Below, piece by piece: positions 16,228-24,140 of a stretch of 50,972 nucleotides of DNA. The translations under genes were made by a program, and so were the position numbers. The notes beneath the pieces were generated by a model, which made no database searches, had not been told where the DNA came from, and worked only from the letters and a program-made list of their open reading frames with translations. This DNA comes from a virus: the IMG/VR virus record IMGVR_UViG_3300009551_000021, positions 1-50,972 of that record. One strand, 5' to 3'. Each line of letters opens with the position of its first letter. Position 1 is the first letter of the stretch.

Positions 16228-17324
16228 TACAGCACCCCTAACGCTGCAGCCTCCACAGACTGTTCGACCGCCGCAATGAGGTGAGACATGTTGTTCAGCG
16301 CCATCAGTGACGGAGCCCCGTTAAGCTGGCAGAGTTCTGAGACCTTGGACGGCGCCAGTTTCTGTTGCCGAATGTATTCGGTAATTTTGTCTATGAGCGC
16401 ACGGTATGGGCTTGTGCCCACAGCCCCAGCGGCGGGTGGAGGCGGAACGGGCACAGGTGCGGCAACTGGCGGTGAAGGCACCGCGGGAGCGGCGGCTCCA
16501 TTCGCGACCGGGGGCACAGGCACCGAATTGACAACGAGGGGGATTGCGCTTCCGTTGTCCAGGGGGAGTCGGTTGTCACTGGGTGCGACTGGGGGAAGGG
16601 GCACCGGCGATGCCACGGACGGCGCCGCTCCCGCCTTACGAGCTGCAGCAAGTTCGGCCGTTACAGCCTGAACGAGTCCAGGAGACTTCTCCTCGATTCC
16701 CTTGATGAGTTTCCATGTTAGATCCTTCTTTTTGTTCTTTCCTTTCTGATGAATGCGCGCGTCCCACGGCATTCCTGCCGAATCAAGTTCAATGGCTCCC
16801 GTCGGGGCTGTGGCAGCAGAGACAACATGAGGTGCAGCCACCGCAGTTTGAACAGGCGCCGGGGGTTGAGTCGACTGCGCCGCAGTATTCGCAGCGGGCG
16901 GGGGCGGCACGGTTCCCGCTGTTGGAAAATTTACGACGTTACTCGGACTGTCATCATCGTCGCTGTCGTTGGTCGGCGCGGCCGGCGGAGGCGGGGGCGG
17001 CACGCTAGACACAGGCGCCGATGCCGTGGGGACGGGCGGTATCGGAGAAGTATTCGCCACAGCCGAAGCAACGGGCGGCGGGGAAGGAACAGGTGCAAGG
17101 TTCTTGGCATTGGGGAAAAGTTCGGCGATAGTTGCGCCTTTGGCCAGTGTCGAGGCTTCATCTACTACGGTCATTTTCACGGAGGCGTTAGTTCCTTCGG
17201 GAACTGTGGTCTCCTCCCCCATGTCGCCGATAGCATGCAGGAGAAAGTAAGCTGCGGCGCGGACCATCTGAATCCGCTTAGGGTCCTCAGTTACGATATC
17301 TTCGTTGTCAATACTAAGATGCAT
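16227..17324 (-). CDS. Ala/Pro-rich phage protein, replication-module associated
   Basis: About 365 aa. The frame opens at 17384, but its first codons overlap a promoter; ATG 17324 has CCGGAG 6 nt upstream and is preferred. The N-terminal 80 residues (MHLSIDNEDIVTEDPKRIQMV...) are globular and are followed by long Pro/Ala linkers. A middle motif, SAGMPWDARIHQKGKNKKKD then LTWKLIKGIE, is a recurrent phage pattern (PWDxRIH...K...W...RG) of unknown function. The C-terminal helix bundle (SPYRALIDKITEYIRQQKL) may be an interaction domain. It is the first gene of the SSB/polymerase operon. Confidence 0.7.
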   Translation of the reverse strand: MHLSIDNEDIVTEDPKRIQMVRAAAYFLLHAIGDMGEETTVPEGTNASVKMTVVDEASTLAKGATIAELFPNAKNLAPVPSPPPVASAVANTSPIPPVPTASAPVSSVPPPPPPAAPTNDSDDDDSPSNVVNFPTAGTVPPPPAANTAAQSTQPPAPVQTAVAAPHVVSAATAPTGAIELDSAGMPWDARIHQKGKNKKKDLTWKLIKGIEEKSPGLVQAVTAELAAARKAGAAPSVASPVPLPPVAPSDNRLPLDNGSAIPLVVNSVPVPPVANGAAAPAVPSPPVAAPVPVPPPPAAGAVGTSPYRALIDKITEYIRQQKLAPSKVSELCQLNGAPSLMALNNMSHLIAAVEQSVEAAALGVL

Positions 17325-17355
17325 TGTGTACTCCGGTTGTGCTGATGAGGGGGCC

Positions 17356-17384
17356 ATATTGACCGTCGCGTCAGTTTCTGTCAA
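17356..17384 (-). promoter_or_regulatory. Leftward promoter with variant operator (site I)
   Basis: On the minus strand: TTGACA, 17-nt spacer, CAATAT. A related palindrome (CTGAC-GCGACG-GTCAA, 17359-17374) overlaps the spacer and -10. It sits between divergent genes, so a bound protein could affect both the leftward polymerase operon and the rightward helicase operon. Confidence 0.65.
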
Positions 17385-17413
17385 GGTTCACATCATTCGA
17401 AGCGGGGCGAGTA

Positions 17414-19153
17414 ATGCTACGGGATTTCCAGGCTGAGGCGCAGAACGGGATTTTCGCCGCATGGCAAGAACCCAATATATTCAACGTTGGGGTTAATCTA
17501 CCTACGGGGGGTGGCAAAACTGTCCTTATGGGGGACACTATCGTCAAGATGGATAGGCCAACGTGTGCCATTGCGCATAGGCAGGAACTCGTATCCCAGG
17601 TTTCGTTGGCACTGAACCGGGAAAATGTGTCTCACGATCTGATAGCCCCCAAGCCCATACGCCAGCAGATAATTCGTCTGCATCACGAAACCCACGGGTA
17701 TTCCCGGTACCGTCATAACTCTCCTGTCCGTGTGGCAGGAGTTGATTCCCTACGAGAGTCGGACAAGGATCGTTGGTTCAACCAAGTGGGGCTTACTATC
17801 ATAGACGAGGGACACCATGTTTTGCGGGATAATAAGTGGGGTAAGGCGTTTGCTCTCTTTCCTAATTCGCGCGGTTTGTTTCTGTCTGCTCATTTTCTGC
17901 GGGCTGACGGTCGTGGCCTTGGTCGTACCGCTAGCGGTCTTGTTGATAAGCTTATTCTTGGTCCTAGCGCTCGTGAGCTTATTTCTAGGGGCTTTTTGAC
18001 TGACTACGATATCTACTGTCCCGAGTCAGATGTCGATTTCTCTGATGTTCCGATAAGCCCTACTACGGGCGAATACATACAGCCTCAACTTCGTGCGGCC
18101 ACTCACGAATCACGGCACCTCGTAGGTGATGTCGTAAAAGAATATCTGCGTCTTGCGAATGGCAAGTTAGGAGTTACCTTTGCGGTCGATATTGAAGAAG
18201 CCAAAAAAATCGCAGCGGCGTACAACGCAGCGGGTGTGCCGGCTGAAATCATTACGGCCAAGACTCCGATTTCTGTTAGATCCCAATTCATGCGTCAATT
18301 TAAGGCTCGTGTTCTGTTACAACTTGTCTCCGTCGATTGCCTTGGCGAGGGAGTCGATGTACCCGCAATTGAAGTGGTGTCTCTTGCGAGGCGTACTGCG
18401 TCGTTCCAAGTCTACGCACAGCAGATTGGTCGCGCACTCCGCCCCATGCTTGAGGATGTCGCATTCAATGGCGCACCGGTATGGGAAGTCTGGAATACAT
18501 TGACCGATGCACAGCGCATGCATTTTATCGGTGTTTCCAAAAAACCCAAAGCGATCGTCATAGATCATGTGGGTAATACAAGCTACATGTCCCAACGACA
18601 TGGTCGCCCCTGTTCCCGACAAAACTATGAACTGGCAGATTTACCGCGTAAAGCCAGCGTGTACCGAGGGGATTCGCTCAAGACGTGCACCAACCCGGAC
18701 CCCCTATGTTTAAAAGCATACGAAAGGTTTCGCACGGAGTGTCCTTACTGCCATTACGTTCCCCCAGTTGTAAGTCGCATGTCCATGGAGCAGGTAGACG
18801 GAGACCTTACCTTATTAGATCCCGCTGTTCTGGACGCCATGCGACAGGATGTTGCTAAACTTGATGGACCCCCACCTCAGGTATTTGAGGGGGCTGTCGG
18901 GGGAGCTATTCTCAAAAACCACTACAATCGACAGCGGCACCAAGCTGAGTTACGTCGCGTGATGAATCTATGGGGCGGTTGGAGGTTATATCTGGGAGAG
19001 ACCTTGCGTGAAGGTCAGAAACGGTTTTACCTTACCTTCGGGATTGATGTGATGTCAGCTTGCGCTCTTGGGGCTTCCGAAGCTGACGCATTAATGGCTA
19101 GAGTGCAGGCGGATTTGACATCGAATAATGTTGTAGAGGCGCAGGCAGCATGA
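17414..19153 (+). CDS. SF2 DNA helicase
   Basis: A 579-aa superfamily 2 helicase. Walker A is PTGGGKT (residues 30-36), motif II is DEGHH, motif III is LSAHF in place of the usual SAT, and motif VI is QQIGRALRP. Near residue 430, CTNPDPLC, then ECPYC, form a probable zinc ribbon, as in phage replicative or recombination helicases of this type. It heads a rightward operon with a nuclease and the primase-helicase. The GGGGCGAG ribosome site is 3 nt before ATG. Confidence 0.88.
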   Translation: MLRDFQAEAQNGIFAAWQEPNIFNVGVNLPTGGGKTVLMGDTIVKMDRPTCAIAHRQELVSQVSLALNRENVSHDLIAPKPIRQQIIRLHHETHGYSRYRHNSPVRVAGVDSLRESDKDRWFNQVGLTIIDEGHHVLRDNKWGKAFALFPNSRGLFLSAHFLRADGRGLGRTASGLVDKLILGPSARELISRGFLTDYDIYCPESDVDFSDVPISPTTGEYIQPQLRAATHESRHLVGDVVKEYLRLANGKLGVTFAVDIEEAKKIAAAYNAAGVPAEIITAKTPISVRSQFMRQFKARVLLQLVSVDCLGEGVDVPAIEVVSLARRTASFQVYAQQIGRALRPMLEDVAFNGAPVWEVWNTLTDAQRMHFIGVSKKPKAIVIDHVGNTSYMSQRHGRPCSRQNYELADLPRKASVYRGDSLKTCTNPDPLCLKAYERFRTECPYCHYVPPVVSRMSMEQVDGDLTLLDPAVLDAMRQDVAKLDGPPPQVFEGAVGGAILKNHYNRQRHQAELRRVMNLWGGWRLYLGETLREGQKRFYLTFGIDVMSACALGASEADALMARVQADLTSNNVVEAQAA

Positions 19154-19299
19154 AACTACGGTGGATAGACCCCCTATACCCTTTGCGTAAACTCGCTCTT
19201 TTGTGGTTCGATTCTCCAGCTATCCCTATGCCCCTAAGTTGGGCACCTTGGGTGTTGGGTTTCGGTTTGAATAGCTGGCCTAAACAGGTTAAAAAATGA
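19150..19299 (+). CDS. Small hypothetical protein
   Basis: A 49-aa, Trp/Pro/Leu-rich peptide (LRWIDPLYPLRKLALLWFDS, then SWAPWVLGFGLNSW). It overlaps the helicase stop (ATGA) and the next start (ATGA), so translational coupling supports it. It may be membrane-associated. No family recognised. Confidence 0.55.
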   Translation: MKLRWIDPLYPLRKLALLWFDSPAIPMPLSWAPWVLGFGLNSWPKQVKK

Positions 19300-19514
19300 G
19301 TACCAAAGTTGAACAGGTGCTCAACCCCTACAGCGCGTGGAACGCCGCGCCTAATGCCGAACCTGTGTTTGTGCTACGCGCGGACGACTGGCGGTTTATG
19401 CTGCTATTCGCGGCCCTGTCTGCGGACAAGGGCGGACGATTGACGCCTACCGAACTGATGAAACACGCCGTTGAAATGAAAAAGTATAGCGACGAAAACG
19501 ATATCCCTTTTTAG
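19296..19514 (+). CDS. Small hypothetical protein, paralogous to the next gene
   Basis: A 72-aa protein with EPVFVLRADDWRFMLLFAAL near the middle and a charged C-terminal helix. The EPxFVLRAxD segment recurs in the gene at 19524, so the two are probably diverged duplicates. Function unknown. It overlaps the upstream gene by 4 nt. Confidence 0.6.
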   Translation: MSTKVEQVLNPYSAWNAAPNAEPVFVLRADDWRFMLLFAALSADKGGRLTPTELMKHAVEMKKYSDENDIPF

Positions 19515-19523
19515 GAGACTGAC

Positions 19524-19781
19524 ATGTTGAAACGCGATGAATTGAAAGACCCTGACTCCTGTCTCAACAAAGCGGATGAGACGGAACCGTTGTTCGTGCT
19601 GCGTGCCAACGATGAAAACGCCCCGGCTGCAGTTGCCGCATGGGCCAGGGATTACATCGTGTCCAAGGGTGGCTGGGGCGCCATGACCCCCGAACAGCAT
19701 GCCAAATATGCGGAGGCCATGGATGTTGCAAGCAACATGCGTATCTGGAAAATGCAACAATACAAGAGGTCAGTACGGTGA
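19524..19781 (+). CDS. Small hypothetical protein, paralogous to the previous gene
   Basis: An 85-aa protein with EPLFVLRANDENAPAAVAAW, matching the previous gene, and a helical C-terminus (TPEQHAKYAEAMDVASNMR). The AGGAG at 19514-19518 gives a strong ribosome site. Tandem copies of this small fold may have different targets; no function can be assigned. Confidence 0.6.
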   Translation: MLKRDELKDPDSCLNKADETEPLFVLRANDENAPAAVAAWARDYIVSKGGWGAMTPEQHAKYAEAMDVASNMRIWKMQQYKRSVR

Positions 19782-19927
19782 CGCCACTCCAATGCAAAAT
19801 CGACTCAACGTGGCGTGTCTATATATTGTTACTCAACGCTCGTAACCCGTGGGATCAGTACCCATGGTATGCTTACGGATTGAGTAATACTGTTGACATG
19901 TTGATTCTGTTGGGGCAAGTACCATGA
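19778..19927 (+). CDS. Small hypothetical protein
   Basis: A 49-aa peptide from GTG 19778 (GTGA overlap with the upstream stop) to TGA 19927 (ATGA overlap with the nuclease start). It has hydrophobic and aromatic stretches (WRVYILLLNARNPWDQYPWY, then NTVDMLILLGQ). Overlaps on both sides support translation. Function unknown. Confidence 0.5.
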   Translation: MTPLQCKIDSTWRVYILLLNARNPWDQYPWYAYGLSNTVDMLILLGQVP

Positions 19928-20433
19928 CCTTCTTTGAGTGGCTCGTGAAGTGGAACATACCCCCGCAGGCGTTGAAAGAGCTTGCAGACTCCTGCGTATA
20001 CCTGGGGCCTCCGGAGGAGAATCAAGCCCCGGAAGAAACTGTACAACGCGAACTCCGATTGGAAGCGGCTCGACTGGGCAAATATCTCTTCCGAAACAAT
20101 CGCGGTGCAGGCAAAATTGAAGGGGAGAGCCGCTTCATCCGTTGGGGTCTTGCCAACGATTCAAAGAAGGTGGGGGATACCGTCAAATCCGCTGACCTCA
20201 TCGGACTCGAAACGGTGTTTGTTACTGTGGACATGGTGCTCGACGCCATCAACCAAGGTCTACCCGGATATAAGGTCGGACGCTTTCTGTCGGTTGAGGC
20301 CAAACGCGCCAATTGGAAATGGAGCGGCACACTTGAAGAGGTAGCTCAACTCAAATGGGCAACGTTTGTCAATGATGCCGGGGGCCGGGCAATCATCACC
20401 AACCGTACGGGTATTCTTGAGACGTTGACCTAA
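19924..20433 (+). CDS. VRR-NUC domain nuclease
   Basis: A 169-aa protein. The VRR-NUC pattern is clear in residues 35-160: EETVQRELRLEAARLGKYLFRNN, GAGKIEGESRFIRWGLANDS, SADLIGLE, VGRFLSVEAKRANWKW (Glu-x-Lys of the active site) and Q-K-W-A...GGRAII. VRR-NUC enzymes are PD-(D/E)XK Holliday-junction or flap nucleases; phage forms usually lie in replication modules, as here. Residues 1-35 are an extra helical extension. Confidence 0.88.
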   Translation: MTFFEWLVKWNIPPQALKELADSCVYLGPPEENQAPEETVQRELRLEAARLGKYLFRNNRGAGKIEGESRFIRWGLANDSKKVGDTVKSADLIGLETVFVTVDMVLDAINQGLPGYKVGRFLSVEAKRANWKWSGTLEEVAQLKWATFVNDAGGRAIITNRTGILETLT

Positions 20434-20461
20434 TCGTCAGTCCGCAGTAAGGTAAATGACC

Positions 20462-20752
20462 ATGATTCTGAAAGACACAATTTTGAACGCAGCAGTGACC
20501 ATCGCCCGCAATTATGGGCTTCGAAGTCTCACACGCCAGACTGTTGCTACAGCTTCAGCCTGCGCCGTGGGTACCGTCAATTATCACTACGAGACCATGG
20601 ACCTGTTACGCGATGCCGTCGTTGACTACGCAGTAGAGCATGAAGTGATTGAAGTTCTGGCGCAGGCTCGCGCCGAACGACATCCGCGTTTGAAGGGGAG
20701 GCTCACCGCTGCGCTGAAAGAACGCGTGGCTGCGCACATTGCCGGAAAGTAA
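20462..20752 (+). CDS. TetR-like HTH regulator, short
   Basis: A 96-aa protein; ATG 20462 lies 9 nt from AAGG and is preferred to an ATG at 20456. The N-terminal 50 residues (ILNAAVTIARNYGLRSLTRQ, then TVATASACAVGTVNYHY) match the TetR-family helix-turn-helix, ending in the usual VNYHY segment. The ligand-binding domain is missing: only about 45 residues follow, against about 140 in normal TetR proteins. It is a candidate regulator of the repeated operator, which is not demonstrated. Confidence 0.75.
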   Translation: MILKDTILNAAVTIARNYGLRSLTRQTVATASACAVGTVNYHYETMDLLRDAVVDYAVEHEVIEVLAQARAERHPRLKGRLTAALKERVAAHIAGK

Positions 20753-20789
20753 AAAGAGGCCCGACGAGCCGCACAGCAACGGCGGGCCT
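20751..20789 (-). terminator. Rho-independent terminator oriented leftward
   Basis: The inverted repeat AGGCCCG / CGGGCCT (20757-20763, 20783-20789) is followed, on the minus strand, by CTCTTTTT. On the plus strand there is no T-tract. A leftward terminator here has no leftward gene in front of it for over 2.5 kb, so it may stop antisense transcription coming from the accessory block. Confidence 0.6.
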
Positions 20790-20827
20790 AAGTTCGACAC
20801 GCACTGACGTACCCGAGTCTAACCTAG

Positions 20828-23290
20828 ATGAATTTGGTTGACCAGCTTGGCCATCTACGGCGTTTTATTCTCTATCGTCTGGAGACTCGGCCAGACGGTA
20901 AACTGGACAAGATCCCCACGAATCCGGCCACTGGCGAGAACTCCAACGCTCAGGATTCCTCGACCTGGATGACCGGCCCGGAAGCGACCCTATGGGCACA
21001 GCAGTGGGGGCCAAATTACGGACCAGGATTTATTCTGTGCAGCGAGCCAGTAATCGAAGACCGCCGGTTATTCTGCCTGGACCTCGACTCCTGCCGTGAG
21101 GCCAACGGGGGATGGCAACCCCACGTGGTGAACTTTCTCGGCCGATTCCCCTCCGCGTATGCCGAGACATCCATCGGGGGTCGAGGTTTACATATTTTCG
21201 GAACGTATAAGGGCGCGCTTATACACAGTACCCGTAATAAGTCATATCGAGCGGAACTCTATACCCAGGCTCGATTCATCGCATGCGGCGTGGACGGTCG
21301 GGGGGAGTGTCTCGCGGATTGCACGAAGTTCATCGGCGCCTTTGCCGCGGAATTTTTTCCTGAGCATCCTGAGCCTGACCATGGCGTCGAATGGACGACG
21401 GCCCCTGTGGCTGCATGGCACGGCCCTACCGACGATGAGCAATTAATCGCTAAGGCAATCCGGTCTGTGAGCCCGAGGGCGGTCTTTGGCGGCGGCGCTG
21501 CGTTTGGCGACCTTTGGCGCGCGGTTCCCGAGGTGCTGTCCCGAGTCTTCCCACCTCAGAGCAACGCATCCCCGTGGGATCGTAGTGCCGCGGACCAAGC
21601 CCTGGCGAATCATCTGGCATTCTGGACGGGCAATGACTGCGAACGGATGCTGGGCCTCATGCGGAAGTCCGGGCTCGTCCGTGACAAATGGGACCGGCCA
21701 GACTATCTCAAGCGCACCATCCTGGATTCTTGCGGAACTCAGCACGAATGGTATGCTGAGAAAACACCCCTCGTGGATAGTGCCGTTGCAGCGGCCGAGT
21801 CTGCAAACTCACCCGAGGGGTATTCAATCCCCGCTCCGCCTTCGATTCCTCCTCCGCCTACAATTCCGCCGCCACCAACGGGCACGATTACTGTTGAACT
21901 CGGGCTACCTGAGCCTACTGACGGTACGTTAAAACCGGGTGAGCTACCGCCCGTAGGTGTGTTGGTCAATACGTTTATGATGAAGCAGATTTTCGAAGGG
22001 CACTGTTATGTGCAGGATATCCACGCCATACAGTTACCCGACGGAACTACCACGACTAAGGAACGGTTCGACGCAACATTCGGCGGACCTCAATACGCGA
22101 TAGACATGCAAGGCAAAGCCACGAAGAGCGCGTGGGACGCCTACGTACTGTCAGAAATAACCCGCTTCCCGCGTGTTGAGACTCAATATTTCAAGCCGGG
22201 AGAGCCCACGAATCATATTCGAGTGCGCGAAGGCAGACGGGAAATCAACATCTACCGGGATATGAACGTGCGGCGAGTTGCAGGCGATCCCACGCCATTC
22301 GTGGATTTACTGCAAAGGATGTTACCCTCAGGAAGCGATGCTCAAATCCTGACGTGTTATCTCGCAGCGTGTTGCCAGCATATCGGGCGCAAGTTCACAT
22401 GGTGGCCGTTTGTCCAGGGCACCAAAGGCAACGGCAAAACGACTATCGGTAAGGTGATGGAGTATTGTCTATCCTATCGCTACACCCACTGGGCGAAAGC
22501 GGATCAGTTAGGCGAGAAATTCAACGAGCATTTGATTGGAAAACTGTTGTTGATTATAGACGAGATGTATAACGATGATAGGAGGGAGTTCGAAGAGATT
22601 CTAAAGCAGCTCGTCACTGCGGAACGTCTTGAGATACGCCCTATGTACGGCCCTAAGAGTATGAAAGATGTTATTTTCAACGGGCTGTTATTCTCCAATC
22701 ATCAGAACGGCGTACGCATTGACCTTGACGAGCGTCGCTATGCTGCGTTTTTCTGCGCCCAACAATCCAAGGCTGACAAAATACGGGACGGTCTGACCAA
22801 GCCCTATTTTATCTGGCTTAACGACTGGCTGTGGAAACAGGACGGCGCCGCAATCGTATACAACTACCTCATGGACTACGCTATACCTGACGAGCTGAAT
22901 CCAGCGGTAGGATGTATCGAAGCTCCCATTACCTCAAGCACCGAATTTGCTGCGACAGCGAGTCTTGGCGGGATCGAGCAAGAGCTTATGGAAGCCATAA
23001 AGCAACAGCACGAGGGATTCCGCAACGGTTGGATATCATCTCAATCGGTGGATTTTCTCCTGGCCCGTGTGGGGAAGGAAAAGACTATCCCAAGGAATGC
23101 GCGCAAGGGGCTTGTAATGTCGTTGGGGTACATTCCCCACCCGAGTTTAGGTACCGATGGAATGCTTGACATCCCCTTGCAGGACGGCACGCGGCCCCGT
23201 CTGTACGTTTTGAAAAACCACCCTTGGGCCGTAGGGTATCTGACCCACGGGCAGGTTAGAGACGGTTTCCTGGAGGCGCAAAAGAAATGA
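20828..23290 (+). CDS. Primase-helicase (PrimPol-like N-terminus, SF3-type helicase)
   Basis: An 820-aa two-part replication protein. Residues 1-220 resemble phage bifunctional primase/polymerase domains (RFILYRLETRPDGKLDKIP, FCLDLDSC, ETSIGGRGLHIFG, ARFIACG). A Pro-rich linker lies near residues 335-350 (PPPPTIPPPP). The C-terminal part is a DUF5906/SF3-like ATPase with Walker A GTKGNGKTT (about residue 535), Walker B LLLIIDEMYND (about 575) and the sensor segment LLFSNHQNGVRIDLDERRY. It probably loads at the origin, unwinds and primes DNA for the family A polymerase. Confidence 0.9.
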   Translation: MNLVDQLGHLRRFILYRLETRPDGKLDKIPTNPATGENSNAQDSSTWMTGPEATLWAQQWGPNYGPGFILCSEPVIEDRRLFCLDLDSCREANGGWQPHVVNFLGRFPSAYAETSIGGRGLHIFGTYKGALIHSTRNKSYRAELYTQARFIACGVDGRGECLADCTKFIGAFAAEFFPEHPEPDHGVEWTTAPVAAWHGPTDDEQLIAKAIRSVSPRAVFGGGAAFGDLWRAVPEVLSRVFPPQSNASPWDRSAADQALANHLAFWTGNDCERMLGLMRKSGLVRDKWDRPDYLKRTILDSCGTQHEWYAEKTPLVDSAVAAAESANSPEGYSIPAPPSIPPPPTIPPPPTGTITVELGLPEPTDGTLKPGELPPVGVLVNTFMMKQIFEGHCYVQDIHAIQLPDGTTTTKERFDATFGGPQYAIDMQGKATKSAWDAYVLSEITRFPRVETQYFKPGEPTNHIRVREGRREINIYRDMNVRRVAGDPTPFVDLLQRMLPSGSDAQILTCYLAACCQHIGRKFTWWPFVQGTKGNGKTTIGKVMEYCLSYRYTHWAKADQLGEKFNEHLIGKLLLIIDEMYNDDRREFEEILKQLVTAERLEIRPMYGPKSMKDVIFNGLLFSNHQNGVRIDLDERRYAAFFCAQQSKADKIRDGLTKPYFIWLNDWLWKQDGAAIVYNYLMDYAIPDELNPAVGCIEAPITSSTEFAATASLGGIEQELMEAIKQQHEGFRNGWISSQSVDFLLARVGKEKTIPRNARKGLVMSLGYIPHPSLGTDGMLDIPLQDGTRPRLYVLKNHPWAVGYLTHGQVRDGFLEAQKK

Positions 23291-23469
23291 GAGCCAAGAT
23301 ATACGAGAAGACCGCGAACGCCGGGCTCAACGACTTGTTACGGCCGGAAGACGCGAGACGGTTACGCGCGCAAGCGTGGCGCCACGTACGGCGGATAAAC
23401 CCCCGAGTTGCACGGGAGATGCATTCGAAAATGCGAGCACGCGAAGCCCTCCCGGCGGCCTCAGAGTAA
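23287..23469 (+). CDS. Small basic hypothetical protein
   Basis: A 60-aa, Arg/Ala-rich helical protein (RPEDARRLRAQAWRHVRRIN). It overlaps the primase-helicase stop by 4 nt, which supports translation. Its last codons form one arm of the 22-bp inverted repeat that follows. It could bind nucleic acid; no family recognised. Confidence 0.55.
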   Translation: MRAKIYEKTANAGLNDLLRPEDARRLRAQAWRHVRRINPRVAREMHSKMRAREALPAASE

Positions 23470-23533
23470 CCTTCGTGCAGTCGGGGGTTGACACTTCACG
23501 AGAGCCAGAATTCTGAGGCCGCCGGGAGGGCTT
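23444..23533. terminator. Large inverted repeat between convergent operons
   Basis: A perfect 22-bp inverted repeat (23444-23465 and 23512-23533, core GCCCTCCCGGCGGCC) separated by 46 nt. It lies between the rightward replication operon and the leftward accessory block and includes the last codons of the gene at 23287 and one base of the 23533 stop. On the plus strand it is followed by only three Ts. It probably acts as a two-way transcription barrier. Confidence 0.65.
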
Positions 23534-23721
23534 TACTCGTCGCCTTCCTTCGGAAGCTGATTGAATCCGATGAATGGGGCAACGCACATCGAGACCAGCA
23601 CCGACACGCAAAGGACAATGACGATATGGGCTATTACGTACATGCCCCTGGAGTATCTACCCGAACTGACGACTGCGTCAAGAGGCTTGTTTCTTGAAGA
23701 TCCAGTCCGCCGGTAAGACAT
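23533..23721 (-). CDS. Small single-span membrane protein
   Basis: A 62-aa protein with one strong membrane segment (YVIAHIVIVLCVSVLVSMCV, residues 28-47) and a basic N-terminus, so probably N-in. An internal ATG at residue 27 would give a 36-aa form. It overlaps the upstream gene by 44 nt. Function unknown; it is the last gene of the leftward accessory block. Confidence 0.5.
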   Translation of the reverse strand: MSYRRTGSSRNKPLDAVVSSGRYSRGMYVIAHIVIVLCVSVLVSMCVAPFIGFNQLPKEGDE

Positions 23722-23860
23722 ACCCTCGGGTATCGACCCGACCTACAACGCCGCCGGGGCAAGCGGTGAATTTCTCCAGCCATTCTGCGAGACGGGCTGC
23801 GCGCTCTTGGTGTGTGCTTGTGTCCATGGGTGCTACTTTAGATGAAGTGACCTCAGTCAT
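23678..23860 (-). CDS. Small hypothetical protein
   Basis: A 60-aa protein (HQERAARLAEWLEKFTACPG, then GYVLPADWIFKKQAS). The first ATG at 23860 falls inside a perfect 14-bp palindrome; an internal ATG (Met12, near 23827) would keep the palindrome as a leader operator. The start is therefore uncertain. No family recognised. Confidence 0.5.
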   Translation of the reverse strand: MTEVTSSKVAPMDTSTHQERAARLAEWLEKFTACPGGVVGRVDTRGYVLPADWIFKKQAS

Positions 23861-23876
23861 CCATGACTGAGGTCAC
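23847..23876. promoter_or_regulatory. Perfect 14-bp palindrome at a gene start
   Basis: GTGACCTCAGTCAT, 2 nt, ATGACTGAGGTCAC. On the minus strand it is preceded by AAAACTGTGAC, the same block that precedes the -35 of the repeated promoters. It spans the first codons of the 23678-23860 frame. It could be an operator or an RNA hairpin that hides the start codon. Confidence 0.6.
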
Positions 23877-23883
23877 AGTTTTA

Positions 23884-24138
23884 CTACGCGACCGGCTGTC
23901 TCCAGATCCATGCCATACCGGCTTCCAGACAATCAATCTCAGCCTGCGTCGAGTCCAACGCCGCCTGGATGTACCGGGAATCCAGATTCCGGAAACGCTC
24001 CAGCTCATTTTCCAGTATCAGCAGACTGGCGCGAGCTGCGCGTAACAGACAGCCTCTCTGTTCCGTGCTTAGCCTATCGGGCTCCGTTATCGTAAACAAC
24101 GGCGGAGTCGGAGGCTTGGGAGGTGTCGGGTCTGGCAT
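23884..24138 (-). CDS. Hypothetical helical protein
   Basis: An 84-aa protein: a Pro-rich start (PDPTPPKPPTPP), then one long helix (EQRGCLLRAARASLLILENE, AALDSTQAEIDCLEAGMAWI). AGGGGG precedes the ATG. The gene lies 2 nt after the 24141 stop and is probably co-transcribed with it. No function assigned. Confidence 0.55.
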   Translation of the reverse strand: MPDPTPPKPPTPPLFTITEPDRLSTEQRGCLLRAARASLLILENELERFRNLDSRYIQAALDSTQAEIDCLEAGMAWIWRQPVA

Positions 24139-24140
24139 GG

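Noticed and set aside
16441-17050. Repeats in Pro/Ala/Gly-rich regions as tandem or CRISPR-like repeats
   Set aside because: They come from low-complexity codons (GGC, GCG, CCC) without constant unit or spacers. No CRISPR array is seen anywhere.
16749-17345. 198-aa Arg/Gly-rich rightward frame
   Set aside because: It is the antisense shadow of the Pro/Ala-rich linkers in the 16227 gene.
23488-23516. TTGACA promoter within the loop of the 23.4-kb inverted repeat
   Set aside because: No acceptable -10 lies at 16-18 nt, and no rightward gene follows.
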